Below, in pieces: positions 8,361-17,565 of a stretch of 49,649 bases of DNA. A program made the translations under genes and the position numbers. This stretch comes from Bacteroidota bacterium. GTDB taxonomy: Bacteria > Bacteroidota > Bacteroidia > JABEUT01. Where the stretch lies: positions 1 through 49,649 of the forward strand of contig JABDCH010000005.1 of the NCBI GenBank assembly GCA_013288205.1. The letters are read 5' to 3'. Numbering within the stretch: the stretch's first letter is position 1; every line of letters begins with the position of its first letter. The notes beneath the pieces are model-generated. The model worked only from the letters and a program-made list of their open reading frames with translations, was not told the origin of the DNA and did not search any database.

Positions 8361-9678
8361 TAATAATATTCAACACTTCAGCCACCTCTCCTGTTAGCAT
8401 TTTGCGGGAATATTTTTCAATATTCACACTTTCACTTGGTAAATCACCTAATTTATATTTATTGTAGAAATACATAATGTTCGCCTCTAGCGTTTGGCTG
8501 TCTTCATAGCCGGAAATAAGTCCTCCTTTTGTTTCGGTAAGTATCTTATCGGCATCTCCCCCATTCGGACCAATACATAAAATGGGTCGTTCAGCGGCAA
8601 GGTATTCAAACAACTTCCCGGTAGTTATTCCCATAGCGTTGGGAGTATTGTTAATCAGCAGTAATAATACTTGCGATTTTTTTTGAACTTCCGTTACCTC
8701 TGCATGTGTCAGGTATGGAGTTTTTTCCATGTATGGCAAAAGGCCATTATTTTCTATATCCTCCGTAACGGCAATATCTGTTTTACCTACCAGTTTTATT
8801 TGCAAATCAGCAGCAAACATTGCACTTTTCTTTGCAATTCCTGAAAGTGTTTTCCACAAAATATCGGGGTTGCGGCTTTTATCCAACGTGCCTACATATA
8901 CAATGCTGAACTTCCTGTCCATCTCCATTTTTTCCTGGGTGAAATCATCGGGGTCGTATCCATTGGAAATAAAACGGAATTTGGAATCATTTCCTTCAGC
9001 ATTCTTTCCTTTCTTCCATAATTCCTTTAACTCATCCAGCCACGTTTGCCCTACACAAGCAACAACATCTGCTTTATTCAAAACTTCCAACTCAAGCCGC
9101 TTGTGTTTATGGTCGGCCATGGGCGTAAGCATCAGCTTGGAATAGAAATCAATATTCGTCCAGGGGTCCCTAAAATCAGCCATCCAGGGAATATTTAATT
9201 TCTTTTTTAATCCGAGTGCAATAAGGTGCATGCTATGCGGAGGGCCTGTTGAGATAACCGCTTCTATTGGATTTCGTCTTAAATAATCAGAGAGGAACTT
9301 AATAGAATGTTTAACCCAAAATTTACGTGCATCAGGAATAAAAAAATTACCTCTTATCCATACAGCAGCTTTTTCAAATTTCTTTGGCTTCTTTGATTCC
9401 GTAAGGAAAGCAGCATTTATTTTTTGGTCCTTTTTTTGCCCGATAAATACTTTATAAAACGTATAAGGTTCCCAAATTTTAGTTTTTATAACTGTTAAAT
9501 CTTTGGGAATATCTTTCTGCAAAGAAGAATCATTGTTAGGCGATTCCGGGTTTTCAGGCGTATAGATAATAGGTTCCCAGCCATATTCGCGCAGGTATTT
9601 GGTGAATTTTAACCAACGCTGAACTCCCGCTCCGCCGCTGGGAGGCCAATAATAGGTTATAATAAGAACCTTTTTCAT
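8329..9678 (-). CDS. Family 4-type glycosyltransferase
   Basis: The 449-residue protein starts MKKVLIITYYWPPSGGAGVQ, a typical GT4 opening with the glycine-rich donor loop. MADFRDPWTN is near residue 165, followed by a second Rossmann domain with FSIVYVGTLDKSRNPDILW. The segment TTGKLFEYLAAERPILCIGPNGGDA carries the family EX7E-like nucleotide-sugar-binding region (F-E-Y-L-A-x-x-R-P). It has no signal peptide or long membrane helix, so it acts on the cytoplasmic face. The donor and acceptor sugars cannot be deduced. It lies 22 bp after the YfhO-type gene and overlaps the helicase gene by 32 bp. A role in LPS or surface polysaccharide synthesis is an inference. Confidence 0.88.
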   Translation of the reverse strand: MKKVLIITYYWPPSGGAGVQRWLKFTKYLREYGWEPIIYTPENPESPNNDSSLQKDIPKDLTVIKTKIWEPYTFYKVFIGQKKDQKINAAFLTESKKPKKFEKAAVWIRGNFFIPDARKFWVKHSIKFLSDYLRRNPIEAVISTGPPHSMHLIALGLKKKLNIPWMADFRDPWTNIDFYSKLMLTPMADHKHKRLELEVLNKADVVACVGQTWLDELKELWKKGKNAEGNDSKFRFISNGYDPDDFTQEKMEMDRKFSIVYVGTLDKSRNPDILWKTLSGIAKKSAMFAADLQIKLVGKTDIAVTEDIENNGLLPYMEKTPYLTHAEVTEVQKKSQVLLLLINNTPNAMGITTGKLFEYLAAERPILCIGPNGGDADKILTETKGGLISGYEDSQTLEANIMYFYNKYKLGDLPSESVNIEKYSRKMLTGEVAEVLNIISDGNKANRGI

Positions 9679-9700
9679 TTTAAAAACAGAGTCAACTGTT

Positions 9701-12331
9701 TCAGGCAGCAGATTTATGATCGTCCTGCTTCTTTCTGAATTGCATAAACAGGAATCCTATACAGCCTGCAAAAAGTATGAGAGAACTTGCCAATGAAATT
9801 TTCTCTCCTATGTAATAGTGCGAAGGATGGAATTTGAATTCTATTTTATGATCTCCGGCAGGTATAACCATAGCCCTTAACACATAATCTACTTGTATAT
9901 GATCGGCAGGTTGGCCATCGATATATGCTTGCCAGCCATCCTTGTAATATATCTCCGAGAATACAGCCAACCGCTCAGCAGAAGAATGCGATATGTAATT
10001 AAGGTCGTTCGGCTCATACGAGGTCATCTTAACGAAAGCAGTCGAATCATGTGGTTGATTAACATTTACTTTGTCTACATAATTATCAAACTTCTTATCT
10101 AAAATAGCCATAGTACCCGGAGTGAAATTACTCAAAGCCACCATTTCCGAATCGGCATTAGGAACTGTTCTATAGTTATCCACAAACCAGGCATTGCCCA
10201 AGGCGCCGGGAACAGGAACGGCCACTTGTTGCCCTCCTTTCATCTCTACAATAGCATATTTTGTATTCAGCATATTTAATACGCTCAGGTAAGCGGGTTG
10301 TCCATTAAGGGCCTGGTAAATCCCCCTTAACTCCTTATCAATTTGGTACGAAATTAATTGGTCATAGCGTTTCATTTTGGCCCCGCTATAACCACCTATT
10401 GATTTATGAAAATAGGAAGTAGCTCCATCCTGGAACCACTCGGTAGTGGTATTTATTACCCGATAATCAAGAGAAGTATCTTTCATTATTTCCTGGTCGG
10501 CCTCCGAAGGCTGGAATTGGTCGCTGACAGACCGTTTTCCCTGGAAATTATCATCGTCCAGGTATCGTTTATCCAACGGATATAAATCAGCAAGCATAAA
10601 TACACCCATTACAACGGTAAACCATTTCCAGTCAATTATCTTTTTCATATAGCACCAGGTAAGTAACGCTGCAAGAATGATGAAAATACTACTACGGGCC
10701 GCATCAGCAGTAAATACTTTCGTCCTGGCTTGTATTACATAGGGCATAATCTGCTGTATCGATTCCCTGTATTGTTTTAATTCACCGGCAGGTAATTGCT
10801 TCCCCGCCTCTTGCTGAATGCGCTCCAGTTTTTGATTGGCCTCATCCGTTTTTTGCATGCTGGTGAAGCTAGTGGGCATGATATAAGCAAGTACCGTAAA
10901 CCCTCCTACAATGATGAGTGAACCAAAAAATACATTCTGGCCCGACAGCTCTTTTTTGCCTATTACAGGTATTTTTTCTTCCAGGAATTTTTTGCTTTTA
11001 AAAATCCTATCTATAGCCAGGATTGCCAGCAAAGGAATAGCCAATTCAGCTATTACAAGAATCATAGATACTGACCGGAATTTATTATAGCCGGGGAAAT
11101 ATTGAAAAAATAAATCGGTAAGCGATTGAAAGTTACTACCCCATGATAGCATGACAGATAGTATAGTGCTTAGAAAAACAAACCACTTTAAAGGCCCTTT
11201 GATGATAAAAAGCCCCAGGAAGGCAAAAAAACAAATAATGGCACCCATGTAAATTGGACCGGAAGTGCCCGGCTGATCTCCCCAGTATTTACCGAAACTG
11301 GCAACACTTTCAGCATATTGCGGATCTTGCCCGCTGGTTACCTGCGTTACGGCTGTTTCCCAATTTTTTTGTTCATTCCTGGTTACCGGATCACCACCAC
11401 CCTGGTAATTTGGAATGAGAAATGAAAATGTTTCAGGAACACCATAACTCCATTGCGTGGCATAGCTTACAGTTAATCCCCCGGTTTTGTTTTCACCATT
11501 TAACGTAAGTTCTGATTTTCCGCGGGTAGAAACTTTCCCATAGTCGTATGTCAACCATAAATTAGTAATATCTGTACCGACTGCTAAAAATGCAGCTATT
11601 CCGAGAATAACAACTGTTTTAAAATAATCGGGAAGCAACTTATCTTTTATGGCTTTAAAAAACTCAAGAGCCCCGTATATTACTACCATCATCAGGAGGT
11701 AATAGGTTATTTGAGGGTGATCGGAATATAGTTCCAGCGCTAATGAAAGGCCAGTAAGGATAGCTCCCTGTATGCGTTTTTCTTTTTTAAATGCAAGGAT
11801 AACACCCGCAAGTACAGGTGCCATAAAGGCAATGGCATTGGCTTTAGAATTATGTCCTACTGCCAATATGATAAAAAAGTACGACGAAAAGCCATACGCC
11901 AGTGAGCCGACAATAGAAATCCATTCATTTACTTCCAATACACGGAGTAAAATATAAAACCCGATACAGAATAGGAAAAATTCACTGCATGGAAAAGGTA
12001 TCCATTTTAATAAGATGGCAAAAAGATATTGAACAAGATTAGAAGGATAGCTAACCGATATGGGATAGGCCGGCATACCGCCGAACATAGAGTTGGTCCA
12101 AAGTGGTTCGGTATGATATTTAGCACGAAACGTTTGCATTTCATGCACGGCCCCTTGAAATTGCGTAATATCACTTTGTGAAAGTACCATTCCCTTTAAA
12201 GCCGGCAGGAAATAAATAATACCGACCAGGGCAAAAACTACAATCGCTATTATGGTTGGAAGTATCTTACTCCATAAACTTGGGGGAGATACAACTTTCT
12301 TGTATGATGATGACTTAGTGGTGCTATTCAT
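9701..12331 (-). CDS. YfhO family multi-pass membrane protein
   Basis: This 876-residue integral membrane protein has roughly a dozen hydrophobic helices. One is at about 23-47, many lie between 95 and 480, one is at about 550, and a last one is near 845. A large extracytoplasmic domain follows, ending with YKDGWQAYIDGQPADHIQVDYVLRA and a final helix. The motif of Y-x-x-G-W-x-A-Y-x-D-G-x-x followed by VxRAxxxPxGxHxIxxxFxP is the hallmark of the YfhO family. The family has a GT-C-like fold and has been linked to glycosylation of teichoic or surface polymers in Firmicutes; its role in Bacteroidota is not settled. It heads a unit with the GT4 and helicase genes and has a TAnnTTTG box 17 nt upstream. 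Confidence 0.87.
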   Translation of the reverse strand: MNSTTKSSSYKKVVSPPSLWSKILPTIIAIVVFALVGIIYFLPALKGMVLSQSDITQFQGAVHEMQTFRAKYHTEPLWTNSMFGGMPAYPISVSYPSNLVQYLFAILLKWIPFPCSEFFLFCIGFYILLRVLEVNEWISIVGSLAYGFSSYFFIILAVGHNSKANAIAFMAPVLAGVILAFKKEKRIQGAILTGLSLALELYSDHPQITYYLLMMVVIYGALEFFKAIKDKLLPDYFKTVVILGIAAFLAVGTDITNLWLTYDYGKVSTRGKSELTLNGENKTGGLTVSYATQWSYGVPETFSFLIPNYQGGGDPVTRNEQKNWETAVTQVTSGQDPQYAESVASFGKYWGDQPGTSGPIYMGAIICFFAFLGLFIIKGPLKWFVFLSTILSVMLSWGSNFQSLTDLFFQYFPGYNKFRSVSMILVIAELAIPLLAILAIDRIFKSKKFLEEKIPVIGKKELSGQNVFFGSLIIVGGFTVLAYIMPTSFTSMQKTDEANQKLERIQQEAGKQLPAGELKQYRESIQQIMPYVIQARTKVFTADAARSSIFIILAALLTWCYMKKIIDWKWFTVVMGVFMLADLYPLDKRYLDDDNFQGKRSVSDQFQPSEADQEIMKDTSLDYRVINTTTEWFQDGATSYFHKSIGGYSGAKMKRYDQLISYQIDKELRGIYQALNGQPAYLSVLNMLNTKYAIVEMKGGQQVAVPVPGALGNAWFVDNYRTVPNADSEMVALSNFTPGTMAILDKKFDNYVDKVNVNQPHDSTAFVKMTSYEPNDLNYISHSSAERLAVFSEIYYKDGWQAYIDGQPADHIQVDYVLRAMVIPAGDHKIEFKFHPSHYYIGEKISLASSLILFAGCIGFLFMQFRKKQDDHKSAA

Positions 12332-12348
12332 AGAATTGTTTAAAAAAG

Positions 12349-12356
12349 CAAAGATA
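12349..12356 (-). promoter_or_regulatory. Predicted -7 promoter box for the yfhO-GT4-helicase unit
   Basis: Minus strand TATCTTTG followed by C, a full match to TAnnTTTG, 17 nt before the start ATG at 12331. No clear -33 TTG is visible. Confidence 0.65.
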
Positions 12357-12421
12357 GAATTCTTTTATTTCCAGTATTGCACACCTCTCCCACCCCCTTT
12401 CGTCCGATTCTTATATTTTAA

Positions 12422-13936
12422 CTATACATTCTCCTTGGGAGGAGGAATTTCATCTAAATGGGATGTATGGAGTTTGCTATGCGTACGGCTATAGAGGAAA
12501 TAAATAAATAACCCGGCTATCATCCAGCCAAAAGCTGTTAAAAGTGTACTTGCACCCAACGATGCAACCATAGCTCCGCATACTATTATTCCAAGGATGG
12601 GGAATACCGGGACAAATGGTGTTCTGAAAGGACGTGGACGGTCCGGGTCTTTCTTACGCAGAATAATAATCCCTAAGCAAACCAGTACAAATGCGAGCAA
12701 TGTACCAATGGAAGTTAAATCGCCCGCTACGCTTTCAGGAACAAATGCAGCGAATATCCCTACGAATAGGAACAGGATAATATTTGATTTGTAAGGGGTG
12801 CGGAATTTAGGATGCAGGTCTGAGAATGTTTTGGGCAGCAATCCGTCATTCGACATGGAATAAAACACCCTTGATTGCCCGAGTAACATGACCAAAATAA
12901 CGGATGAAAACCCGCCAAGTATAGCAATGGTTATCAAAGGTGAAAGCCAATGGAAGCCACTCATATAAGTTTCAATAGCGTAAGAAATAGAAGCCTCCTT
13001 GCCCGCTTTTACAAAATCGGTATAGGGGGCAACTCCAGTAAGAACATATGAAAACAAAATATAAAGCACAGTACATATTGCCAGCGAACCAAGAATGCCA
13101 ATAGGCATATCCCGCTTAGGGTTTTTAGTTTCCTGGGCCGCGGTAGATACCGCATCAAAGCCTATGAATGCAAAAAACACAACGGCAGCGCCTCTCAGCA
13201 CCCCAAGCCATCCGTGGTTTTCTGCAGGAGAGTAATCATATAATACCTTCCCTTTTGCATCAAGTATTGGTGGGGCATTGGCAGGAATAAGAAGTGAAGC
13301 ATGATTAGCAGCTTGCATAAAATGCCAGCCAATAGCTACGAATACTAAAACTATGCTGACTTTTACAAATACTATAACAGCATTCACCTTTGCACTTTCT
13401 GATGTGCCTTTAATGAGTAAAAGCGATAATATAAGGAGTATTAACAGAGCTGGCAAATTCATAATTCCATGTACTCCATCAGTGGATGTTTGAAAAGGTG
13501 AATGACACCACTGATAAGGTATTACTTCGTTGAGTAATTTATTAAGGTATTCACTCCATGCAATAGATACGGTGGCAGCGCCCAAGGCATATTCCAATAC
13601 CAATGCCCACCCGATAATCCATGCTACCAATTCGCCCATAGTAGTGTATGCGTACGTATATGCACTGCCTGCAATCGGAATCATAGATGCAAACTCGGCA
13701 TAGCATAAACCTGCAAACAAGCAACCTACTGCAGCAATAATGAAGGAAAGCGTAACAGCATTTCCGGCATGTTCACCGGCGGCAGCGGCGGTACGCACAA
13801 ATAAGCCGGCCCCTATAATAGCGCCAATACCCAACGCCACAAGCGAAGGGGCTGATAATGTCTTTTTTAATCCGTGTTCCGAATTATCGGCATCGGCCAA
13901 TAATTTAGTGATAGATTTTTTTCTCCAAAGCGACAT
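12422..13936 (-). CDS. APC-family amino acid permease (cationic-type)
   Basis: The protein, 504 residues from ATG 13936, is a 12- to 13-helix transporter of the amino acid-polyamine-organocation superfamily. LGIGAIIGAGLFVRTAAAAG is the substrate-binding broken helix 1. AGLCYAEFASMIPIAGSAYTYAYTTMGE is the conserved TM2-TM3 region. FFAFIGFDAVSTAAQETKNPKRDMPIGI matches the TM6 region of the cationic amino acid transporter/YfnA branch. Substrate is probably one or more amino acids, not definable here. I moved the start from the ORF-track codon 13975 because MSLWRKKS is a better N-terminus, and 13975 lies upstream of the predicted promoter box at 13964-13971. It is divergent from nuoG. Confidence 0.92.
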   Translation of the reverse strand: MSLWRKKSITKLLADADNSEHGLKKTLSAPSLVALGIGAIIGAGLFVRTAAAAGEHAGNAVTLSFIIAAVGCLFAGLCYAEFASMIPIAGSAYTYAYTTMGELVAWIIGWALVLEYALGAATVSIAWSEYLNKLLNEVIPYQWCHSPFQTSTDGVHGIMNLPALLILLILSLLLIKGTSESAKVNAVIVFVKVSIVLVFVAIGWHFMQAANHASLLIPANAPPILDAKGKVLYDYSPAENHGWLGVLRGAAVVFFAFIGFDAVSTAAQETKNPKRDMPIGILGSLAICTVLYILFSYVLTGVAPYTDFVKAGKEASISYAIETYMSGFHWLSPLITIAILGGFSSVILVMLLGQSRVFYSMSNDGLLPKTFSDLHPKFRTPYKSNIILFLFVGIFAAFVPESVAGDLTSIGTLLAFVLVCLGIIILRKKDPDRPRPFRTPFVPVFPILGIIVCGAMVASLGASTLLTAFGWMIAGLFIYFLYSRTHSKLHTSHLDEIPPPKENV

Positions 13937-13963
13937 ATTAGTAGAGTTTATAAAGTTAAAAGA

Positions 13964-13971
13964 CAAAAGTA
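13964..13971 (-). promoter_or_regulatory. Predicted -7 promoter box for the APC permease
   Basis: Minus strand TACTTTTG followed by T, matching TAnnTTTG, 27 nt before ATG 13936. It rules out translation from the ORF-track start at 13975 if used. Confidence 0.6.
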
Positions 13972-14058
13972 ACATTAAAATAATACGAAGCTAAAAACCC
14001 AAAAAGGTCCAATATTTTTCACTCTTATTATTCCATCGTTTGCATTTCCAAAAAAGAA

Positions 14059-14066
14059 TAACTTTG
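14059..14066 (+). promoter_or_regulatory. Predicted promoter for the nuoG-N operon
   Basis: TAACTTTG followed by C is a full -7 match. A TTTG at 14039-14042 lies 16 nt upstream, roughly placed for the -33 element. The start ATG is 52 nt downstream, giving one of the longer leaders in this window. Confidence 0.65.
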
Positions 14067-14118
14067 CGCCACTTTAATGTGAAGTGTGCTGTTGCTCTAC
14101 TTCATATCAAAATAAGAT

Positions 14119-15105
14119 ATGCCAAAAGTAACGATAGACGGTATAGAGATAGAGGTGCCTGATGGCACAACCATTCTGAACGCAGCCCGCATGATAGGCG
14201 GGAAGATTGTGCCCCCGGCCATGTGCTATTATTCCAAGCTTAAAACCACAGGCGGTTATTGCCGTACCTGTTTGGTAAAAGTGGTTCAGGGTTCTGCGAA
14301 AGATCCCCGCCCTATGCCTAAACTGATGGTTTCATGCTCCACTACAGTTCAGGATGGTATGGTAGTTCAGAATATTACCTCGCCTGAAGTAATGGAAGCC
14401 CGCAGGGGAGTGGTAGAATTCCTGCTTATTAATCACCCGCTCGATTGCCCTATCTGCGACCAGGCAGGAGAATGCAAATTGCAGGATTTAGGCTATGAGC
14501 ACGGCCTGCAAAAAACAAGATACGAGTTTCCACGGAGGACATTTGAAAAAGAAGATATAGGCGACAAAATCAAGTTGCACATGACCCGTTGCATACTATG
14601 TTATCGTTGTGTAAAGGTTGCTGAACAGCTCACACCCAAAAGAGTGCATGGTGTTATGAACCGGGGCGATGTGGCTGAAATAAGCACCTATATAAAGAAT
14701 AGCATTGATAATGATTTCTCCGGGAATATGATAGACGTATGTCCTGTAGGAGCACTGACAGATAAGACCTTCCGGTTTCAAAGCCGCGTGTGGTATGTAA
14801 AACCAATGGATGCCCACCGCGATTGCAAAAAATGTTCCGGCAAAGTGGTAGTGTGGATGAAAGACGAAGAAATATTGAGGGTAACAGCCCGCATGGATAA
14901 AAATAATGAGGTAGAGGAGTTTATATGCAACGAATGCCGTTTCGAGAAAAAGGATCCGGCTGACTGGGTTATTGAAAAACCTACCCACATTGACCGTCAT
15001 TCGGTAATTGCACAAAATCATTACGAAGATGAAAAACAGCTTCAGTTGGGCAAGTTTACCGATCCTAAAATGATACCTAAAGCAGAACCAAAACTCAAAA
15101 AGTAA
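14119..15105 (+). CDS. nuoG: NADH-quinone oxidoreductase subunit G, short form
   Basis: NuoG carries iron-sulfur clusters of the complex I peripheral arm. The 2Fe-2S ligands are C36, C48, C51 and C73. The N5-type cluster is H106/C110/C113/C119 (DCPICDQAGEC). The N4-type cluster is C158/C161/C164 plus C208. At 328 residues it lacks the large molybdopterin-oxidoreductase-like domain of E. coli NuoG. A stub remains with CxxC pairs C236/C239 and C270/C273, which could hold zinc or an extra cluster. This short form is usual in Bacteroidota. It is the first gene of this nuo block and is preceded by a promoter and a divergent permease, so nuoA-F are not upstream here. Confidence 0.92.
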   Translation: MPKVTIDGIEIEVPDGTTILNAARMIGGKIVPPAMCYYSKLKTTGGYCRTCLVKVVQGSAKDPRPMPKLMVSCSTTVQDGMVVQNITSPEVMEARRGVVEFLLINHPLDCPICDQAGECKLQDLGYEHGLQKTRYEFPRRTFEKEDIGDKIKLHMTRCILCYRCVKVAEQLTPKRVHGVMNRGDVAEISTYIKNSIDNDFSGNMIDVCPVGALTDKTFRFQSRVWYVKPMDAHRDCKKCSGKVVVWMKDEEILRVTARMDKNNEVEEFICNECRFEKKDPADWVIEKPTHIDRHSVIAQNHYEDEKQLQLGKFTDPKMIPKAEPKLKK

Positions 15106-15114
15106 TTTTGCAGC

Positions 15115-16146
15115 ATGGGTATTTCATTGTTCATATTATATAAGGTAATTTTAGTAGTAGCAGTATTTGCCATATCGCTAGTTATTGCCATGTATTCCAC
15201 CTATGCAGAGCGCAAAGTAGCTGCCTTTATGCAAGATAGGCTTGGCCCTAACCGGGCCGGACCTTTTGGCATTCTGCAACCGCTTGCCGATGGTGTAAAA
15301 ATGTTCATGAAAGAAGAAATTATCCCACAAGTATCTAATAAGTTTTTGTTTATTCTTGGTCCGAGCATTGCTATGTTTACTTCTTGCATAACCGGAGCTG
15401 TTATTCCATGGGGTACCTCTTTGCACATTGCAGGGCATGACTTTACCTTACAGGTTACGGATATTAATATTGGTATTTTATATGTAATGGCCATAACTTC
15501 TATTGGTGTATACGGTATCATGATTGGCGGTTGGGCTTCCAATAACAAATATTCCTTATTGGGCGCCTTACGGGCATCCTCCCAAATGATTAGTTACGAG
15601 GTTGCTATGGGGCTTGCCATTATTGCCTTGGTAATGACAACTGGAACCCTTAGCCTGAGAGATATTGCAGCACAACAAACAGGCTGGCATTGGAACCTTT
15701 TTTATCAGCCCCTTGGGTTCATTATTTTCCTTATTTGCGCTTTTGCCGAAACCAACCGTACCCCCTTCGATTTACCTGAAAGTGATTCGGAACTGATTGG
15801 CGGATATCATACCGAATACAGCAGTATGAAGTTGGGCTTCTATCTTTTTGCTGAATACATTAATATGTTTATTTCATCAGCTATTATATCTACCCTTTAT
15901 TTTGGAGGATACAATATGCCATTTATAGGCAGACTGGGGCTATCGCATAACCTCGAAGCTATTTTAGGTATCGTATTCCTCTTTGCAAAAATCTTTTTCT
16001 TCATCTTTTTCTTTATGTGGGTACGCTGGACGGTACCTCGTTTTCGTTTCGACCAATTGATGAATTTAGGCTGGAAAATACTCATACCTTTGTCCATATT
16101 TAATGTCGCTATCACCGGATTTATTATATTAATGTTTCACAGATAA
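15115..16146 (+). CDS. nuoH: NADH-quinone oxidoreductase subunit H
   Basis: NuoH forms the membrane-embedded junction where quinone is reduced and coupling to proton pumping starts. The 343 residues contain about eight to nine helices. The first conserved loop ERKVAAFMQDRLGPNRAGPFGILQPLADGVKMFMKEE follows helix 1. The second, FAETNRTPFDLPESDSELIGGYHTEYSSMKLGFYLFAEY, carries the conserved acidic residues lining the quinone cavity. The gene begins 9 bp after nuoG. Length and motifs are complete. Confidence 0.97.
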   Translation: MGISLFILYKVILVVAVFAISLVIAMYSTYAERKVAAFMQDRLGPNRAGPFGILQPLADGVKMFMKEEIIPQVSNKFLFILGPSIAMFTSCITGAVIPWGTSLHIAGHDFTLQVTDINIGILYVMAITSIGVYGIMIGGWASNNKYSLLGALRASSQMISYEVAMGLAIIALVMTTGTLSLRDIAAQQTGWHWNLFYQPLGFIIFLICAFAETNRTPFDLPESDSELIGGYHTEYSSMKLGFYLFAEYINMFISSAIISTLYFGGYNMPFIGRLGLSHNLEAILGIVFLFAKIFFFIFFFMWVRWTVPRFRFDQLMNLGWKILIPLSIFNVAITGFIILMFHR

Positions 16147-16151
16147 ACCTC

Positions 16152-16745
16152 ATGCAAGCACTCACTACCAGAAGTAAAGTAGCTTCCAACAAAAAGATGA
16201 CTTTTGTTGAGAAACTTTATATTCCTGCTATTTTGGGTGGACTGCGGATTACATTGAACCACTTCTTCAAAAAGAAAGTTACTATACAATATCCTGAACA
16301 AAAGCGTGAATTTGCTCCCGTTTTCCGTGGGCAACATGTATTGAAACGCGATGAAAATGGTGCTGAACGCTGCACCGCTTGCGGACTTTGTGCGGTAGCA
16401 TGTCCTGCGGAAGCTATTACCATGACAGCAGCCGAAAGAAAACCGGGAGAAGAAAGTTTATACAGGGAAGAAAAATATGCGTCTGTTTATGAAATAAATA
16501 TGCTGCGTTGCATCTTTTGCGGATTATGCGAAGAAGCCTGCCCTAAAGAAGCCATTTTCCTGACCGACCGGATAGTAGATACTGAGTATGTTCGCCAAAA
16601 TCTTGTTTTTGGAAAAGATAAGCTGGTTGAACCAATCAATAACAGGATAGATGTTTCAGTGCGAGAAACTAAAGAAACAAGAGAGTTTAAAACTCACCCC
16701 GGATACGCCCACAATAAACTTTATACCAAACCATCAAAGGCATGA
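16152..16745 (+). CDS. nuoI: NADH-quinone oxidoreductase subunit I (2x 4Fe-4S)
   Basis: NuoI holds clusters N6a and N6b, which pass electrons toward N2 and quinone. Two ferredoxin-type motifs are present: C74-x2-C77-x2-C80-x3-C84 and C120-x2-C123-x2-C126-x3-C130, each followed by P. The 197-residue length is slightly longer than the E. coli protein because of a longer N-terminal part, which carries the amphipathic membrane-associated segment (KLYIPAILGGLRITLNHFF). It starts 5 bp after nuoH and overlaps nuoJ by 4 bp (ATGA). Confidence 0.96.
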   Translation: MQALTTRSKVASNKKMTFVEKLYIPAILGGLRITLNHFFKKKVTIQYPEQKREFAPVFRGQHVLKRDENGAERCTACGLCAVACPAEAITMTAAERKPGEESLYREEKYASVYEINMLRCIFCGLCEEACPKEAIFLTDRIVDTEYVRQNLVFGKDKLVEPINNRIDVSVRETKETREFKTHPGYAHNKLYTKPSKA

Positions 16746-17236
16746 CAGTTTATTTATTCGCTATTCTGGGCTTTTTTGCTATTTTATCTGCGCTGATGGT
16801 GGTGCTTACTAAAAATCCCATTCATAGTATTTTATATTTGGTTCTTACCTTTTTCGCGATAGCAGGCGAATACGTTTTGCTAAATGCTCAATTCCTGGCT
16901 ATTGTAAATATCATTGTATATGCCGGAGCCATTATGGTGTTGTTCCTGTTTGTGGTAATGTTGCTTAACCTGAACGAGGAAACTGAACCCCACAAAAGCG
17001 TATTACGAAAGCTGATTGCCGTAATTGCAGCGGGATTATTGCTTGTGGTGCTGGTTGGTTCTTTGAAAGGCGCCGATAATATGTCCATCAAACCCTTCAG
17101 TCAAAATACAGGATTAATAGAAAACCTGGGTAAAGTATTATTTAACGACTTTTTATTGCCCTTTGAAGTGTCTGCCGTATTATTTTTGGCAGCGATGGTG
17201 GGCGCAGTAATGTTAGGTAAAAAAGATATTAAATGA
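16742..17236 (+). CDS. nuoJ: NADH-quinone oxidoreductase subunit J
   Basis: NuoJ is a small membrane-arm subunit next to NuoK and NuoA. The 164 residues show about five hydrophobic helices. The family motif region [43 protein letters not shown] includes the broken helix 3 with its pi-bulge ([10 protein letters not shown]). The start ATG overlaps the nuoI stop and the gene's own stop overlaps nuoK by 4 bp, as expected for coupled translation in the nuo operon. Confidence 0.95.
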   Translation: MTVYLFAILGFFAILSALMVVLTKNPIHSILYLVLTFFAIAGEYVLLNAQFLAIVNIIVYAGAIMVLFLFVVMLLNLNEETEPHKSVLRKLIAVIAAGLLLVVLVGSLKGADNMSIKPFSQNTGLIENLGKVLFNDFLLPFEVSAVLFLAAMVGAVMLGKKDIK

Positions 17237-17556
17237 TGAATCAAGCTATCCATACTATTCCATTAGACTGGTATACCCTGCTAAGCAGTATTTTATTCTG
17301 CATTGGTGTAATGGGAGTACTGTTTCGCCGGAATGCCATAATCATATTCATGTCTATCGAACTTATGCTGAATGCAGTAAATCTGTTGCTGGTAGCTTTT
17401 TCAGCTTACCACAACGATGCCGCAGGGCAGGTATTTGTGTTTTTCACTATGGCTGTTGCTGCCGCAGAAATTGCAGTGGGGCTTGCCATATTGGTAGTGG
17501 TATATAGAAATACCAAGTCGACAGATATTGATGTACTTAACAGGCTTAAAGGATAG
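17233..17556 (+). CDS. nuoK: NADH-quinone oxidoreductase subunit K
   Basis: NuoK is an Mrp-like membrane subunit with three helices that contributes buried glutamates to the proton path. The 107 residues contain [16 protein letters not shown] (first conserved Glu) and [21 protein letters not shown] (second conserved Glu). Two adjacent ATG codons open the gene; the first forms the ATGA overlap with nuoJ. Length is normal for the family (about 100 residues). Confidence 0.95.
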   Translation: MMNQAIHTIPLDWYTLLSSILFCIGVMGVLFRRNAIIIFMSIELMLNAVNLLLVAFSAYHNDAAGQVFVFFTMAVAAAEIAVGLAILVVVYRNTKSTDIDVLNRLKG

Positions 17557-17565
17557 AGAAAGGAT

